Counted from the first letter of the stretch, positions 49,900 through 62,388 are shown. The stretch: 64,000 nt of DNA from Anthopleura xanthogrammica (GCA_964019055.1 OZ025208.1:6199790-6263789), one strand, 5' to 3'. A program made the numbers and translations. The notes: generated by a model from the sequence alone, not told the origin.

Positions 49900-52800
49900 T
49901 TAATTGTATAATATTGATGAACCATTAATTAAAAAAATGTTTGTGAAAGGATTACGTAGTGCCTACCAAGTGACAGTCTGGTGTACACATAAACTGATCA
50001 ATCACGGCATGCTTTGAGCTCTCAGTCTCTTCCCAATACAAAACCTGCATTTCAACAAAGAATTTAGAGAGAAAAGGTTGAAGTATGAAAAATTTAAATC
50101 AAATATTAGCCACATTCTCTCCATTTATGATCCCCATCAGACTCCTCAAATTCTGTGAGATATGACTTTTAAAAGTTGGCGAGGTCTGCTTGAATTACAA
50201 CAACAATCCTTTTCGCACTTAGTTTTTCATACAGCTCGTAGCAATGGAAATAATTGTAAGATAGCTGTTCACCATCAAATGCTGGGTGCCATCAATATAC
50301 CTCTAGCTCTATCTTGGATGTATTTTTTCCCATTTCAAACTATCAGACACGGGGATCCAGGCTGGTTTATACACTAGCAGTCATATAAGCACCTGTTTCA
50401 TTCCCTTCAGAATCATTTCTTTTTCCTTCTACCACCATTAAGATACATTAATATGGATGACATTCAAGACAAAATTAAATTCAATGGCCAACATTGCCCT
50501 TTTTGTAATTTTGGTAACAACCCAGGGGCTACAGTAGCCTGCCCCCTTTGGAATGACAAAATATACTACAATGATAAAATAAAGATTTTTTTTAAACAAA
50601 AAAGGCAGATCCAAGGGTGGTTAGGGAGGTGACTATTCCCCCTGCCTTTTTGCACAAATGAAATTAAAAATGTGTTCATAACTGAAAACATTTATCTGGA
50701 TAAACAATTCCCTCGGTTTACTTGAAGCTCTCAAATTAATCTCTGTCAATTCAAGACCTCATTTTTTAAATAATTTTTCTGCCTTTTATGGGTTTCCTGT
50801 GGTATTGGCATGAGTTACACTGTAACAGCCACCCCCTTTTAAAAACTCTTGGATCCACCCCTGCAACATTCACTTTTGCCCATTTTCCCAGAGCATACAC
50901 CATTTTATTATGTACAGTAATTGTGCCAAAACAGGGTCATTGTTAAAAAAAGAGGGGGAAAAAACACTGACAGAGATGCAATACAATCAATTTAAAAAAT
51001 CGATTTGCAAATGCAGATATTAAAAAAAAATGAAATCCTGCAGATACATTTTAAGGATCCAGGAATTTTGCTAGGGGGTTGAAATTTTGGTTAAGGCAGG
51101 TGGGTTGAACCATCGAATCAAAAACAAAACAAAAGATTTAGGATATGTTCCATTCTAATTAGGGGGATGTATAGTTCATAGTGCATTTAGGGGTTAGATA
51201 GACCTAATTCGTCTTGGTGTTATGTTTTCACATTTCAGACCGCGCAAATATTAAATTTGAAATTTGCATTTTTATAAACTTAATAGATGCTGTGCTTTTA
51301 CTCTTCAGAAATTATCCTTGCCTTGTGAGTGTTACATTTGTTAGTATAAACACACTAATGCATTAGTACAATTCATGTTTTTGATTGGCTATGCTACTAG
51401 TGGTTTATTTCTCAATCAAGATGAAGCAGGAAACTGTGAAGGGGACTATTGTTAAGAAAAATAGAAAGAAAAAATTACTCAGACATAGTTCTAAATTTTG
51501 TAGTTTAGTGGCGTAGCGAGGGCCCAGAATCTGGGGGAGGCACCTAGAATAAAAACTAATTACGACAAAAATTGTGGGGGGGGGGGGGCACTTGGCCACC
51601 CCATTGCTATGCTGGTGTAGTTCCAGGAAATATTTATACCTCTGTGTCATAAAGAGTATTGATGTTCTATCCTTCTTACCATGTTTACCCTCAGACAAGG
51701 AGATAAACTAATGAAGTGTAGGAAGAAAATAGCAATGAAGTTGTAAAGATTGGGAAGCATGGATGGGAATGTGTTGCCTCTCACAATGCGAAAGAATAAA
51801 ATTAATATTCTGTAACTTTTGTAGAACACTGTCTGGATATAAGTTACTTATAGTAGGACAGGCTTTATAGTTCCCAGATTTAGGTATTACACTGTCTAGA
51901 TTTTTTTCCACATTGATGTTTAATTTATCTCATGGCATCTATCTTTTTCCGACTCTTTTTGCATGGATTATTTCATTAACAAGTTATTTTCAGGGCATGC
52001 TACTTCATGATTCCTCACACAACAGCAAATATTCGAGCAGCATTAATGTCTAAAAGTCTAAAAATGTCCAATGTCGCATTTCTCCATCTGTATTTTCTCC
52101 CTGTGTCAGAAAATTCCAAAGTTGCATAATAATATAGTACCCAGGGGCTGGTCTTCCCGACAGACTATGTGACAGTTGTCATTGTCACTATCTTGCCGAC
52201 CAATTAACTAGACAACTAACCAATATAACTAAAAGAAAGAGAAAAGGAAATATCGTACCATAAAATTGAAATTCAACAAAAAAAATAGGCATTTACTGGA
52301 TTATGAATTTGTTCACTTGGATTTCAATGTTGCTGCTATATTCTTTGCTAATTGAATTATCAGTAAAAAATCTGTACCGTATAGGCATGTTGCAAAGCCT
52401 GATCTTTTTGATATATAGGAGTTTTCAAGAAATTGAGGGAGAACTGTTGAATATATGTTGAAGTACAAAAAAGACAGGAAAAAAATAGCCAGCTGCCTAC
52501 CAATGCTAATTTTGAAAGCTATTCAAAAAATTCATTCATCATTTTATGCTTTTTATCCCTCAAAAAACAGTGAAAAATATCTGTTGAAATTTGATTGAGG
52601 ACCTAAAGACACTGGATTACTTATTTATTACTTTAATGTCATTTATCCTTTTTTTACGGTTTTTAAGTTTTTATGATATGTGAGCTTTTAAAATATATTC
52701 AGCTCTCGAAGCGTGACGTTCAAGTGGATATCTGGGTTCCCCACCCTGAAACTGTTCGAGATCAGCGTCGGTAGCGAAAGCTCTTCTAAACTTGAAAAAC

Positions 52801-53520
52801 AACAGATTCGTATTTATTGAACCATTCATTCGGCTTGGTAGCAAGATAAATGAATTAAGCTGGGTTTTAAACCCCTGATAACGTAAGGGAATGCTGACTA
52901 TGCACATTTGTATTTCTTTTTGTAGTAATTTATTGGTATGAAAGAATAATGTACGTGTAAGTTTGGCCAGAAATGAAACAATAAACCTCAGGGTCACGGA
53001 AAATACAAACATGTGAGGGACGCGAGGCGAGTGTGATTTACAAGGCGAAGTCCAACTTTTTCAAAAGAATTTTTCGCTTTTACGGTACATTCAAAAACTG
53101 TCTTTAAAATATGCAAGAATTCAAGAATTATTCCTTCTAACCAGTTATTCTTTCAATCAAATTTTCCAGACAAAAAGGATATATTTTAGTTTTCGAAAAG
53201 AACAGATAAATCGTGCAAACGACTCGACAACAACGAAAAAATGCTGATGCGGCAGCGCAATGCTGACTTTGCAAATAATTCCAAAATAAAATATATTAAA
53301 ATTTTGACATTTAATTGACTGCATATACCTCTGGTACACATATTAGAGATTGTTTACCCTAAGTTTCGTTGAAAGACATCGCGCCACTAATTTTTAAGAG
53401 ATTTTTAAAGAATTCTAATTAATAATCGAAAGTATGGAGTCAGCATAACAAGCCAGGTTCTCCACGTGCGAATAAAACACTGCAGGAAACAACCAAATTC
53501 CTCACATTTATAATTTAACA
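49900..53520. other. Intergenic region between SKP1 and the Maf gene
   Basis: AT-rich, with an interspersed repeat at 51508-51605 (poly-G run near 51577) and a fragment of family C near 51209-51245. Open frames are short, overlap one another and carry no family signature. Confidence 0.45.
51508..51605. repeat. Interspersed repeat, copy 2 (with 45180-45265)
   Basis: GGCGTAGCGAGGGCCCAGAATCTGGGGGAGGCACCTAGAAT, then a G run followed by GCACTTGG and GCTATGCTGGTG, parallels the copy in the SKP1 intron. Confidence 0.5.
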
Positions 53521-53523
53521 TTC

Positions 53524-53529
53524 TTTATT
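53524..53529 (-). terminator. Candidate polyadenylation signal of the Maf-like gene
   Basis: TTTATT on the plus strand is AATAAA for the minus-strand Maf-like gene, about 590 bases after its stop. I noticed no nearer copy. Confidence 0.35.
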
Positions 53530-54121
53530 TTAGTGTTCTTTAGGAACATAGATTCACTATATTTCATGTACAAAGGAACATACTGGATTACCTTCAAGAT
53601 AAAATGTCACATTTTCGTCTTGACTACCTTCAGTTAGTAGAGATGACTGACTAGATGACGCTAGACAAGATAATTTCATTGATTCAATGAACGAACTAGA
53701 ATTTCACCTACTTTTTACTATGAAATAACCATTACTTCAGTTCCGAGAGAAAGAGATATCTATTTACAATAAAAATGTCACTAAAGGAAAGAATTGGAGT
53801 CGAGAATTAAGTTACAATTTTATAGAGTAATTTAGTAGTAAAAACACAACCACGAAGCCTGAGTGAATGGAGTTCAGGTCAGTGATCACGGATGTGTGAA
53901 AATGTGTATCACAATCACTTCATAAACTAAGATATTTTCACGACTAAAATACTAAGATTTCTCCCCTTAGTCTTCTGTAATGTCCTTTCTAAATCCTTAC
54001 ACTAAATTCATGGACACAAACACGCTGAAAAGCCCCAAAATTACAGACGCATCATCGCGACATGTGACCACGCGTTCCCTTACGATTGTAAACAAACCAG
54101 TCGTACCTTGTAGTCCTTGAC

Positions 54122-54709
54122 TCATCGCGATTGATCGCTTCCTTCTTCATTGCGATCTTGGTCATTATGTTTTTTGTCTGGGAACCCTAATTTGCCTGAG
54201 AATTTTTCATGTCTTGTGTGTATAGTTTTTGCAGAAACCTCCCCATCTTCTACTCCAACAACGTCAATCTGGTCATCCAGCTCACCAGTTTGAGACTGTA
54301 GTGCGATTTGTTTTGTTCTGTTGGTCAAAAGTTTTTGCAACGAGTCATACTTTTTCCTAGCCTCGTCTCTCTCTCGTTTCAGGTCTTCATTCTCTTTGCA
54401 AATCACATCTAATTCACTCTTCAGTTGTTGTCTTTCGTCCTCAAGATCCTCTCTTTGCCGTACGCGTTTAGTTCTGCTGTTCTGAGCGTAGCCACGATTT
54501 TTCAGTGTTCGCCTCCGTTGTTTAAGCTTGTACACCTCCTCTTCTGGCATACCACGTAGAACATTGTTCAGTTCCTTTACTGGTAGATTCGCTAATACTT
54601 CATCAGGCAACTCAACCTTTTTAATACCCTTGCTTTCCTCGCCCTTTTTTAGTCTTTTTACAACCAACTTTCCATCTTCTTCCGCCATGACGCTGTACGT
54701 CCCGTTCAT
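54122..54709 (-). CDS. Maf-like: Small-Maf-like bZIP transcription factor (intronless)
   Basis: DNA-binding dimerising factor of the Maf family. Small Mafs lack a transactivation domain and pair with CNC factors at antioxidant/MARE sites. The ORF is 195 aa, or 188 from the second ATG ([12 protein letters not shown]), whose context is better. The extended homology region is at 33-62 ([30 protein letters not shown]), the basic region at 63-83 ([20 protein letters not shown]) and the leucine zipper/coiled coil at about 84-130. A 65-residue polar tail follows. [11 protein letters not shown] is diagnostic of Maf. No acidic N-terminal activation domain precedes it, which favours the small-Maf group, though the protein is longer than the usual 150-160 aa. 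Odd: the usual ASCR of the basic region is QNSR. There is no intron in the coding region. A non-Maf, Maf-related cnidarian bZIP is possible. Confidence 0.9.
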   Translation of the reverse strand: MNGTYSVMAEEDGKLVVKRLKKGEESKGIKKVELPDEVLANLPVKELNNVLRGMPEEEVYKLKQRRRTLKNRGYAQNSRTKRVRQREDLEDERQQLKSELDVICKENEDLKRERDEARKKYDSLQKLLTNRTKQIALQSQTGELDDQIDVVGVEDGEVSAKTIHTRHEKFSGKLGFPDKKHNDQDRNEEGSDQSR

Positions 54710-55864
54710 CCGCGCGGGCGTGAGTTCAGACTCGCTGTATTCTTATTACCCCTGGGAGGGGGTCATTAAGTCAGGGGGGGTGGCACTCCACTCACAGTAA
54801 GCACCTACCTTGAGCTAGCTTCACTCCACCACTTTCTGTATGCTGAAACATGGAACAAAAAAGCAACGTTTTTAATTGTATTTTTTTTTCAAAAGTGCTG
54901 ATCATGCAGATATTATTCCGGAAAAATACTAACAATATGACAAAATCAAAAGAAATATTAAGAATGTTTTGGAAAAAGAGTATACCAAAGATGTTCCTAA
55001 AGGATTGTTATTGATTGAATATATGAAAACAAATTATGTTATCCAACATTTTTGTAACTTTTGAAATTAGAAGCATAAAAATGTTTTATTATATTATTTA
55101 GTCTCTGTTGGGGAAAATATTTTATAGATTTAAATCAAAATGACCTCGTGTAGCACTTCCTAATTCTGTAATTAGTTTATCGCAAGGCTTTTAAAAGGAA
55201 AAAGAAATCAATAAGTTTGATTTTTATTGAGAATTTTTGTGATAAGGTGTCAATGAAGTGGGTTTCCTGTGTTATTACAGATGTTTTGAGCATGGGCTCC
55301 CTGTGTTAACGTGAACATCAGCATTTTTCGTTTTCTTATCGTAAATCCCCTCGTGCAAGCCAATCACAAAGCGAAATCTTAAAAGGTTTTTAGTAAGAAC
55401 ATAACATAATATTGGGTGACATTTGCCTATGTTTTTACACCTGTTTCCAGCCATCAAACTTTAACTTTCGGTCGCGCCAAAATCGCCATTTTTTCGAGCT
55501 AAAATCTTATATTTTCAAAGATACTAATAGGATTCTAGTTATTTTGTTATTTTTTCACATAGGAATTGGTGTTAAAACATTTATGACATAAGAAAATGTG
55601 TTTCTTTATCATGATCAGAAAATTAAAGTTCAAAGGAATCAGAGATGAGGTGGGCGTGCAAAGAGTGTTTTATTACCCGAAAAACACAAATTACATGTTA
55701 ATGTGCAATAGTCAAACAATGGAAATAAGATCTTCTAACTTCTGTTAGTGGGCTACTAAGTATTTAACGGGTTTAATCAAAATCACTCAAGTCGCGGGCC
55801 TCGAGCACTTGTTGCATCATACAAATGGCGGGCGGGAAAATAGAAACGGTATATACCACATCTA

Positions 55865-56022
55865 CAGGGGCGGATTTAGGGGTGGACCGACGGGGCCCCC
55901 CTTTTAAAAGATTATGTTCTTTAAACTTGGCAAAATAAAAAAATTGCATACGGTCTTGAAGGTTTTCTCTCAAGACAAAGTTTTCCGGCCCACCCTTTCT
56001 TTGATTCTTGGATCCGCCCCTG
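55865..56022. mobile_element. hAT-type MITE
   Basis: The left end CAGGGGCGGATTTAGG and right end TTGGATCCGCCCCTG form imperfect terminal repeats of the CAGGGGCGGATC kind common among hAT elements. I could not find a clear 8-bp target duplication. 158 bp, non-coding. Confidence 0.65.
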
Positions 56023-56276
56023 ACCTAATTGACATATAATCATATTATTAGGCGCTAGCCATCAAGGGCTTTACTAATTGGTGTCACGGTCACCAAAAAG
56101 TGCAGACATTGTACTACGATCGATATCGTACTAATTTTTGTGCAATCATGTTATCGACTTGTTTATTCGATGCTCCAAATTTCACCAAAACTACTTTAAA
56201 TACAAGGTATTTGGAATGATTTTACTAAAAATAATGAAGCTATTGCGAACGCTACTAACGCAGACTACGCAACTTA

Positions 56277-56692
56277 AGCCGAGAGAGGCTGGGACTTAGC
56301 TTTTGTTTTTTTCCGAAAGGAAGTCGTATGAATTGCATGATTTCAGGCCGAGAAAAGAAAACGGAGTAATGATGATAATAGTTTGGCATTTGAAATGCGC
56401 AACTACTGCTTGTGAGAACGACTGGCACACGAAAGGAATAACTTACTTCAATCTTCCTGTGATTCCGAAGTCAGAACAAATTCTGAGCTCCATTTTTCTG
56501 TAATTTCCCCAAGAATCTTCTTCTTTATCCCCTTAATGCTTAATTTATATCTTTCTCTCTTTCTCTTCTCTTGTAATTCGAACTAATTTTCTTTAATAAC
56601 AAGTATGTGCGATAGACGTGTTCTTGAGCATGTACTACCGACCGACTTCCGTCCGGAAAAAAACAATAGCTCGGTCCCAGCCTCTCTCGGCT
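56277..56692. mobile_element. Inverted-repeat element of 416 bp
   Basis: AGCCGAGAGAGGCTGGGAC, then TAGCTTTTGTTTTTTTCCG, pairs with CGGAAAAAAACAATAGCTCG, then GTCCCAGCCTCTCTCGGCT. The terminal repeats are about 50 bp around a unique ~310-bp core without a credible ORF. Confidence 0.75.
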
Positions 56693-56754
56693 GGAAATCC
56701 AGCAATGACGCACACAAAAACCGCTCAAAATCGCCGAATAACCAATCTTATCAC

Positions 56755-57100
56755 ATGAAATTTTCGCGACACTTTAATTTCGCGATTTCCAAAAAAATTG
56801 CGAAGTTAAAGTGACGAAAAAAAATAAGTTCGCGAAAATATCATGACGCGGAAATTAAGTGATCCTCCATTTTTTAGAAAGTAAAGAATTTCATGACCAT
56901 TCAAAAGCATTGATAAAAGACGTTGTTACTGAGAACCAAGTACTAGCGCCTATTAATCCTGATCAGCAATGAATGATTGGAACCAGTATTCATTAAACTA
57001 AAGTCAAAACCAAGGAAATAAGGCGAACGTTTTTTTATGTTACATAGTAAATGGGATTTTCTAAAGTAATCGCGAAATTAACATGTCGCGAAAATTTCAT
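56755..57100. mobile_element. Inverted-repeat element of 346 bp
   Basis: ATGAAATTTTCGCGACACTT, then TAATTTCGCGATT, pairs with AATCGCGAAATTA, then ACATGTCGCGAAAATTTCAT. The CGCGAAATTAAAGTG motif also repeats just inside the left end (56801-56860), in direct and inverted form. Confidence 0.7.
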
Positions 57101-57775
57101 TTCATAACCAGCTGGACGAGGCTGGACTGAAATAACGACGTAGAAATGACGTCTGTGCAAAACTGAGGTGTCATGAAGCCTGCGAAAATCGACTTACAAA
57201 AACTTATATCTGAGATAAATGTAGATTTTCAGGAGAGGTTTTTGATATTTCGTATAAAATTAGTATGATATTCATTATTTAGTGAGAAAATAAAATAAAG
57301 AATTAACGGTTTCCGGAGTCTTCTGGCTACTAAGGATGACACCTCAGTCTTGAAAAGTTTCTCGATTCTGATTGGCTAATATCTTTTCTCAGATCACCTG
57401 GAAGGTATGTGTTGTTCAGTTGTTGTTATCGTTTGAGAACGATTTTCAGTCCTATCAGTTCATTAAATGAACAAAATGCTGAATTTTGAGCTTATTCTCA
57501 AAACTTTCTTTATGTAAGCTTAAAAATATAAATTAGAACAATCTCTAGATAAAACGATAATAAGGGTATAGAAATAAATGTAGAATTCTAGCAAAATTTT
57601 AGATAATCTGGATTGTCTGGCTATAAAGCTGAGATCCTCTTACGTTAAAAGATTACTGGAGCCGTTTAGTGTGTGAAATAGGCACACGGATAGAACTTAG
57701 TTGCCTAAAATTATACGAGTGCTTGCTGGCTGGTTCTAAAAGACACTTGTAAACATGGTGGTTATCTGAATCTAT

Positions 57776-58056
57776 ACAACGTTCTTGAATGCTTTAACTG
57801 TTAGTTCATCTCTTCGTGCTGACAAAGATTCTAGAGTGTCTCTTGGCAGACCGATTATGTCTAAACATCGGTTTTGCAGTCTTTGCAGGTCTGTCTTAAG
57901 ATAGACTGGCAGACCGCTCTAGATTGGGGAGGCGTATTCTAGTAAAGGCCGAATCTTGGTCAAATAAGTTGTTAGTACAATTTCTTTAGGTAGGTTGGCC
58001 TTCCTGCAGACTCTCAAGTAGTAGATCCACTTGCCTGCCCTTTTTAGGATGTCGTT
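57776..58056 (-). pseudogene. Non-LTR retrotransposon reverse-transcriptase relic
   Basis: The minus-strand frame reads like the C-terminal part of a LINE reverse transcriptase and its following domain: RAGKWIYYLRVCRKANLP, TYLTKIRPLLEYASPI, then LQRLQNRCLDIIGL and DELTVKAF. Such enzymes typically have RPxLEYxxPVW followed by a QxR/QNRxL helix. An in-frame TAG at 57921-57923 stands one residue after SPI, where the conserved Trp would be. The palm active-site part is missing, so the copy is dead. The clade (CR1/Jockey-like) is a guess. Confidence 0.75.
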
Positions 58057-58207
58057 AACGTTAGTTTTCAAAAATAATTTTTAAAGTAGTTGTCCTGAGA
58101 AAATTACCTCCATAGCTTTTTAAATGTTTTAAATATGAATTATTTGTGCGAAGCTTGGTTCCCGCCATTTTTCTTTCGAAAATTTGTCAAGATGGTAATA
58201 TTCAAAA

Positions 58208-58435
58208 ATCAATCATATCTCATTCCCTTGAGTACCATTTCTTCGTTTAACAGTTGCGCATGAGAAGACACAGAAATATGGATACGACTCCAACAAAGAA
58301 TCTTATTCTCAAGAGAATGACACCTGTGGTCATTTCTTTGTTTAACAGTTGCGCATGAGAAGACACTTGAAAATGGGAATGACAAGTGGTCTAGAATGGG
58401 AAAACTTTACGCCCAAGGTAAAGACGTCTATTGTA
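58208..58435. mobile_element. MITE family C, rearranged copy
   Basis: It shares TTAACAGTTGCGCATGAGAAGACA (present twice, at about 58248 and 58340), CAAAGAATCTTATTCTCAAG and the end AAAGACGTCTATT with the element at 42133. The internal block is duplicated. Boundaries are approximate. Confidence 0.55.
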
Positions 58436-59279
58436 CTGAACTGAAATGCTAAAAAAAAAACTTTAAATCAGTGAGTGGAATTACGTATTGAATTATAAGA
58501 GACTCAATATTCTTATCTTAATAAGATAGGTCGGACGGGGGTGAATTGAATCACCAAAGCTTTTCTTTTCATTCATCTGAGATGAGTTATCCATCATGTA
58601 AGTAGCTGACAGATTGTTAAAAAAGGGTTTGGCGAGGCAGATTGCGCCAATGTGGGTCTATAACAAGTAGTTCGATTATGAAAGAAAATACTGAAAGTAT
58701 GGAAAAGATACTTGTATTTCTGTTCCAAACCTGACAGTGTTTAACTAGACATCCGATTCGAAAACACTAAGCACTTTTCAAAACCTCATAGCAACGTCTT
58801 AGCAGTACTAGTGCACTTCCTGCATAATTCAAAAAAGGAAGTCTGAACTCAAGCTCTTTGACCCCTGTAATTCACTCTATACTGCATGAAGCAAGTTCCA
58901 GAGTATTATATGCTATGTGTGAAATGTCCGTCGTATTTGACAGTTTCTTAATCTGAAGTCTTTATTTTGGCATGCAATCGAAGTGTGGGCTTTCAAGAGT
59001 GTTTGGGCGTTAGTGATAGATTTTGTTAGGATGCTTTCAAGTTTGGTCATACTCGGATAAATACAAGCCCTTTAGAAAAATAATTCATGAAAGAGTCAAA
59101 AAATTATTACTGACAGTAACAATCGTTTGCACGATCTCAGTTTTATCTGAGCAGAGAAACTTCAGTAAGAACGGAGTGTTTTTAACTCGTTCCCACCACC
59201 CACTGTTCTATGCTCGTCGCTTCGTTCTTCTTCAGTCCTGATGTGCTTGTTGTAGTGGTGATTGTTCCTTTTTACCAGG

Positions 59280-60496
59280 ATGGATTGGTAGGTTTTCGCT
59301 GTATGACATTATATTGATTGTTTAACTGAAATGCACGGTCGTTGGGATATGGGAAATCTAAAAACATACTCGGGATCATTTGTTTTTCATGTTTTTGTTT
59401 TCTTTTGGGAAAAATCTTATTTGGTCATTTAGTTTGTTACATCAGTACTCGCTTACTCGCTTATGATAAGAATAGATAATTCTTCTTGCCCCTTTATACG
59501 GGTTGTCCAATCTGTTTTGCTTTTTCCCCCAGGAAGTTTAACACAACGTATAACACAAGTAAAAAAGTCGCTAGAGAATGGCTTGAATTCTGGGGTCGCA
59601 GTCCAGCTACCATCGCTGTAGAGACGAGTATTTTACTCCTTATTGGACTGATTGCCATTGGAGGAAATCTTCTGGTAGTAATCTCCATCTATCGTAATCC
59701 CAGTCTTCGTACCATCACTAACTACTTCATACTCTCGCTCTCGATAACTGATATCCTATATCCTGTACTGGGTCTGCCTCTTACCCTCGCTTGGTCTATA
59801 AAAAGTCGCGTCATTTTAGGGCAAGGCTTTTGTGATTACCAAGCGGTAATGATAGGAAGTCTTGTTTTAGTGTCGGTATTTAACATGGTCCTAATGGCTT
59901 ACAGCCGATTCGTTCGTGTCTGTAAGCCTCAGAAATACACCAGCATATTCACCAACAAAAGATGTTGCGTGATGGTAAGTGCTGTGTGGATCCTTAGCTT
60001 TATTGCTGTAGTTCTGTACAATAAAGTGGGGAATATCTATGCAGATTTCATAATAGATGAAATGCGATGTGGCTTTATTTATGAAACGGAGGATCTTCTC
60101 TTCAAAATAATGGGAAACTCGATCCTCATAGGAAGCATTACCATTCCATTCTTTCTTATCGGTTACTGCTACATTCGAATATTCAAGAAAATTCGAGAAC
60201 ACAAGAAAAACACTGCTCCCCAAGGACAAGGTAACAGTAACCTAGCAACCAACGTACGAGAGATCAAGGTCACATGGACAGTATTTGCAGTCCTTTTGGG
60301 GTACTTTTTGAATTGGTTTCCGGTTATGGTTATCACACTGCTGGCGAATATGATAAAGCCGCGTGGTTATTTGCCTCGTCAAGCTCGTATATTGTTAACA
60401 TATACCGGAGTAAGCAGCTGTGCTATCAATCCTTTTATATATGCAGCCATGAATACGTCATTTCGACGGGAATACAAGAAAATATTTTGTCGATGA
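59280..60496 (+). CDS. Class A GPCR, melatonin-receptor-like
   Basis: Seven-helix rhodopsin-family receptor in the plasma membrane. The main exon is 59533-60496, after a strong acceptor (TTTTTCCCCCAG). The open frame before it has no ATG, so the start must be upstream. An 8-base exon at 59280-59287 (ATGGATTG, donor GTAGGT) gives the right phase and would yield MDW-KFNTTYNTS, 323 aa in total. This start is inference. The helices show GN (TM1, IAIGGNLLVV), LSITD (TM2), Cys at TM3 top and in loop 2 (MRCGF), NWFP in TM6 and NPFIYAAMN (NPxxY) in TM7, followed by FRREYKKIFCR. The DRY motif is SRF. Two N-glycosylation sequons may be present near the N-terminus (NTT, NTS). The TM7-end and loop style recall melatonin receptors, but cnidarian receptors of this type are orphans, so the ligand is unknown. 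Confidence 0.85.
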
Positions 60497-60820
60497 CTAC
60501 GAAGAATGCTTCTTAAGCTTGAATTCGGCAAACCCTTTTTAAATTATAACTTATAAACTTGACAGCAAGTTTAACCAACCATTGTAGTCAGTCGCGTTGG
60601 AACAGTTTCTATCCCTGGCTGAGAGACTAGCATTTGAAGCTTTTAATATGTACGTTTTTTAAGGTGCGCCAAACCTGACTTTTATGTGGCGCCTAATAGA
60701 TGAGTTGGTGGCAGCGAGAAGGGCGCTTTTTCGACACATTTGTGTTTAGTTTGAAACGTGAAACTGTAGACCCGTAAGAAGTATACCTACATTTGGTATA
60801 AGAAATTAAGAATAACAGAG

Positions 60821-61475
60821 GACCTAAGACTGATCATTGAGGAACACCATAGAAAAGAAAGTGTTTGCATGCAAAGAGGAGAGTATATTACTTGAAGATA
60901 TAGAGGTGCAATTACGCCGTTTCCTCTAGGAGAAACGAAAGTACAAGAAAGAGATAAGAGGACCTAAGACTGATCATTGAGGAACACCATAGAAAAGAAA
61001 GTATTTGCATGCAAAAAGGAGAGTATATTAGTTATGCCGTTTCCTCTAGGAGAAACGAAAGCACAAGAAAAAGATAAGAGGACCTAAGACGGATAATTGA
61101 GGAACACCATAAAAAAGAAAGTATTTGCATGCGAAAAGGAGAGTATATTAGTTATGCCGTTTCCTCTAGGAGAAACGAAAGCACAAGAAAAACATAAGAG
61201 GACCTAAGACTGATCAGTGAGGAACACCATAGAAAAGAAAGTATTTGCTTGAAAAAGGAGAGTATATTAGTTATGCCGTTTCCTCTAGGAGAAACGAAAG
61301 CACAAGAAAAACATAAGAGGACCTAAGACTGATCAGTGAGGAACGCCGGCCATAAAGAAAGTGATTGAAGTTTTGAACAACTTCTGTATGTACTGTTTGC
61401 ATACGAAAAGAAGAATACTATAAGAAAGATGTGTTATTACGCTGTTTTTCTTTAGGAAAAAAAAAGAGGCAAAAA
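60821..61475. repeat. Tandem array of a ~120-bp unit
   Basis: About five copies begin near 60821, 60961, 61081, 61201 and 61320. The unit contains GACCTAAGACTGATCATTGA, GGAACACCATAGAAAAGAAA, GTATTTGCATGC, GGAGAGTATATTA and CCGTTTCCTCTAGGAGAAAC. Copy 1 is 140 bp because of about 20 extra bases (CTTGAAGATATAGAGGTGCA). Copies 2-4 are 119-120 bp and over 90% alike by eye. Copy 5 diverges after about 40 bases. Confidence 0.9.
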
Positions 61476-62388
61476 CTCAGAAGCGAATTGAAGAATAGAA
61501 GAAGAAATCCAAGGTCAATCAATCAAAATCAAAGATTCAACCAACAGTCCTACTAGCAAAGCATTTTCTAGAGGAATCCATATTGATTTACTGTTGTCTA
61601 TGCCTCCAACAACTTAAACTACATATGTAGATTTTTTCTGACCTTGATAAAAAAAAAAAAAAAATTATATAATTTTAATTAAAAGCTTAAAAGCTAGTAT
61701 CAAAAGCCAGGCTGTCAAGCGATTGGAAACCTAAACAGAAAACACTTATGATTTTTGAAGACCCTCCGAGCATTAACAAAAACATCTGCTCTCTGTCTAT
61801 ATATAGATGTCTGCTATGCATCAAGCGATACTAAACTCAGTTTTGGAATATCATGAAAACGAATGATCATGCAGGAATCAGAAAAAAATCTTTCAAAAAT
61901 CCATTGAGCATTTCTTAATAAATTTAAAAAGACCCAAAACGTAAAATTATCGAACTTGAAATTCCAACCAAAGTGCCTTTCGATCACAAGTTCATTGTAT
62001 CGCATGAAAGCGGAAGTCTTAATTATTCGCAGTTTGAGAGTCTAAAAAATTATATGCAATGTTTAAAATCCACAGTCAATTCGAGAAGTCAGTCGATTTA
62101 TGCAGTGACTGAAAGATCGACGGAGTTTGAACTGTAAAAAGGAAGCCACTGGCTAAAGATATGTTCCTGATTTTCGTAACGTTTATTCTTTTAAATAACA
62201 CGATGAATCCCATTTATATTAGCGAGCAGTCAGTTGGGAAATGAACACCGAATTAAAAGGATTTTAACATTTTCTATGACGCGGACTGCAGCTTAATTTG
62301 ACACAAAAGAATAAAATTCTATTGATATACAACTCAAAATAGACCTTTCTCGAATTCATAAAATACCACTAGGTTTCGTATTATCCAC

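Larger units (their letters stand above)
54720..57775. other. Intergenic region upstream of the Maf-like gene
   Basis: 54.7-55.8 kb has no recognised feature beyond AT-rich DNA. From 55.86 kb there are three inverted-repeat elements in series (55865, 56277, 56755) and a weaker inverted pair at 57164-57355 (ACTGAGGTGTCAT / ATGACACCTCAGT). No gene is called. Confidence 0.45.

Noticed and set aside
53225..53285. Half MARE-like TGCTGAC motifs downstream of the Maf-like gene
   Set aside because: They are short, imperfect and expected by chance; not enough to call a regulatory site.
59486..59532. GPCR start at 59486
   Set aside because: The codon is TTG and the stretch ends in a pyrimidine-rich splice acceptor, so it is intron.
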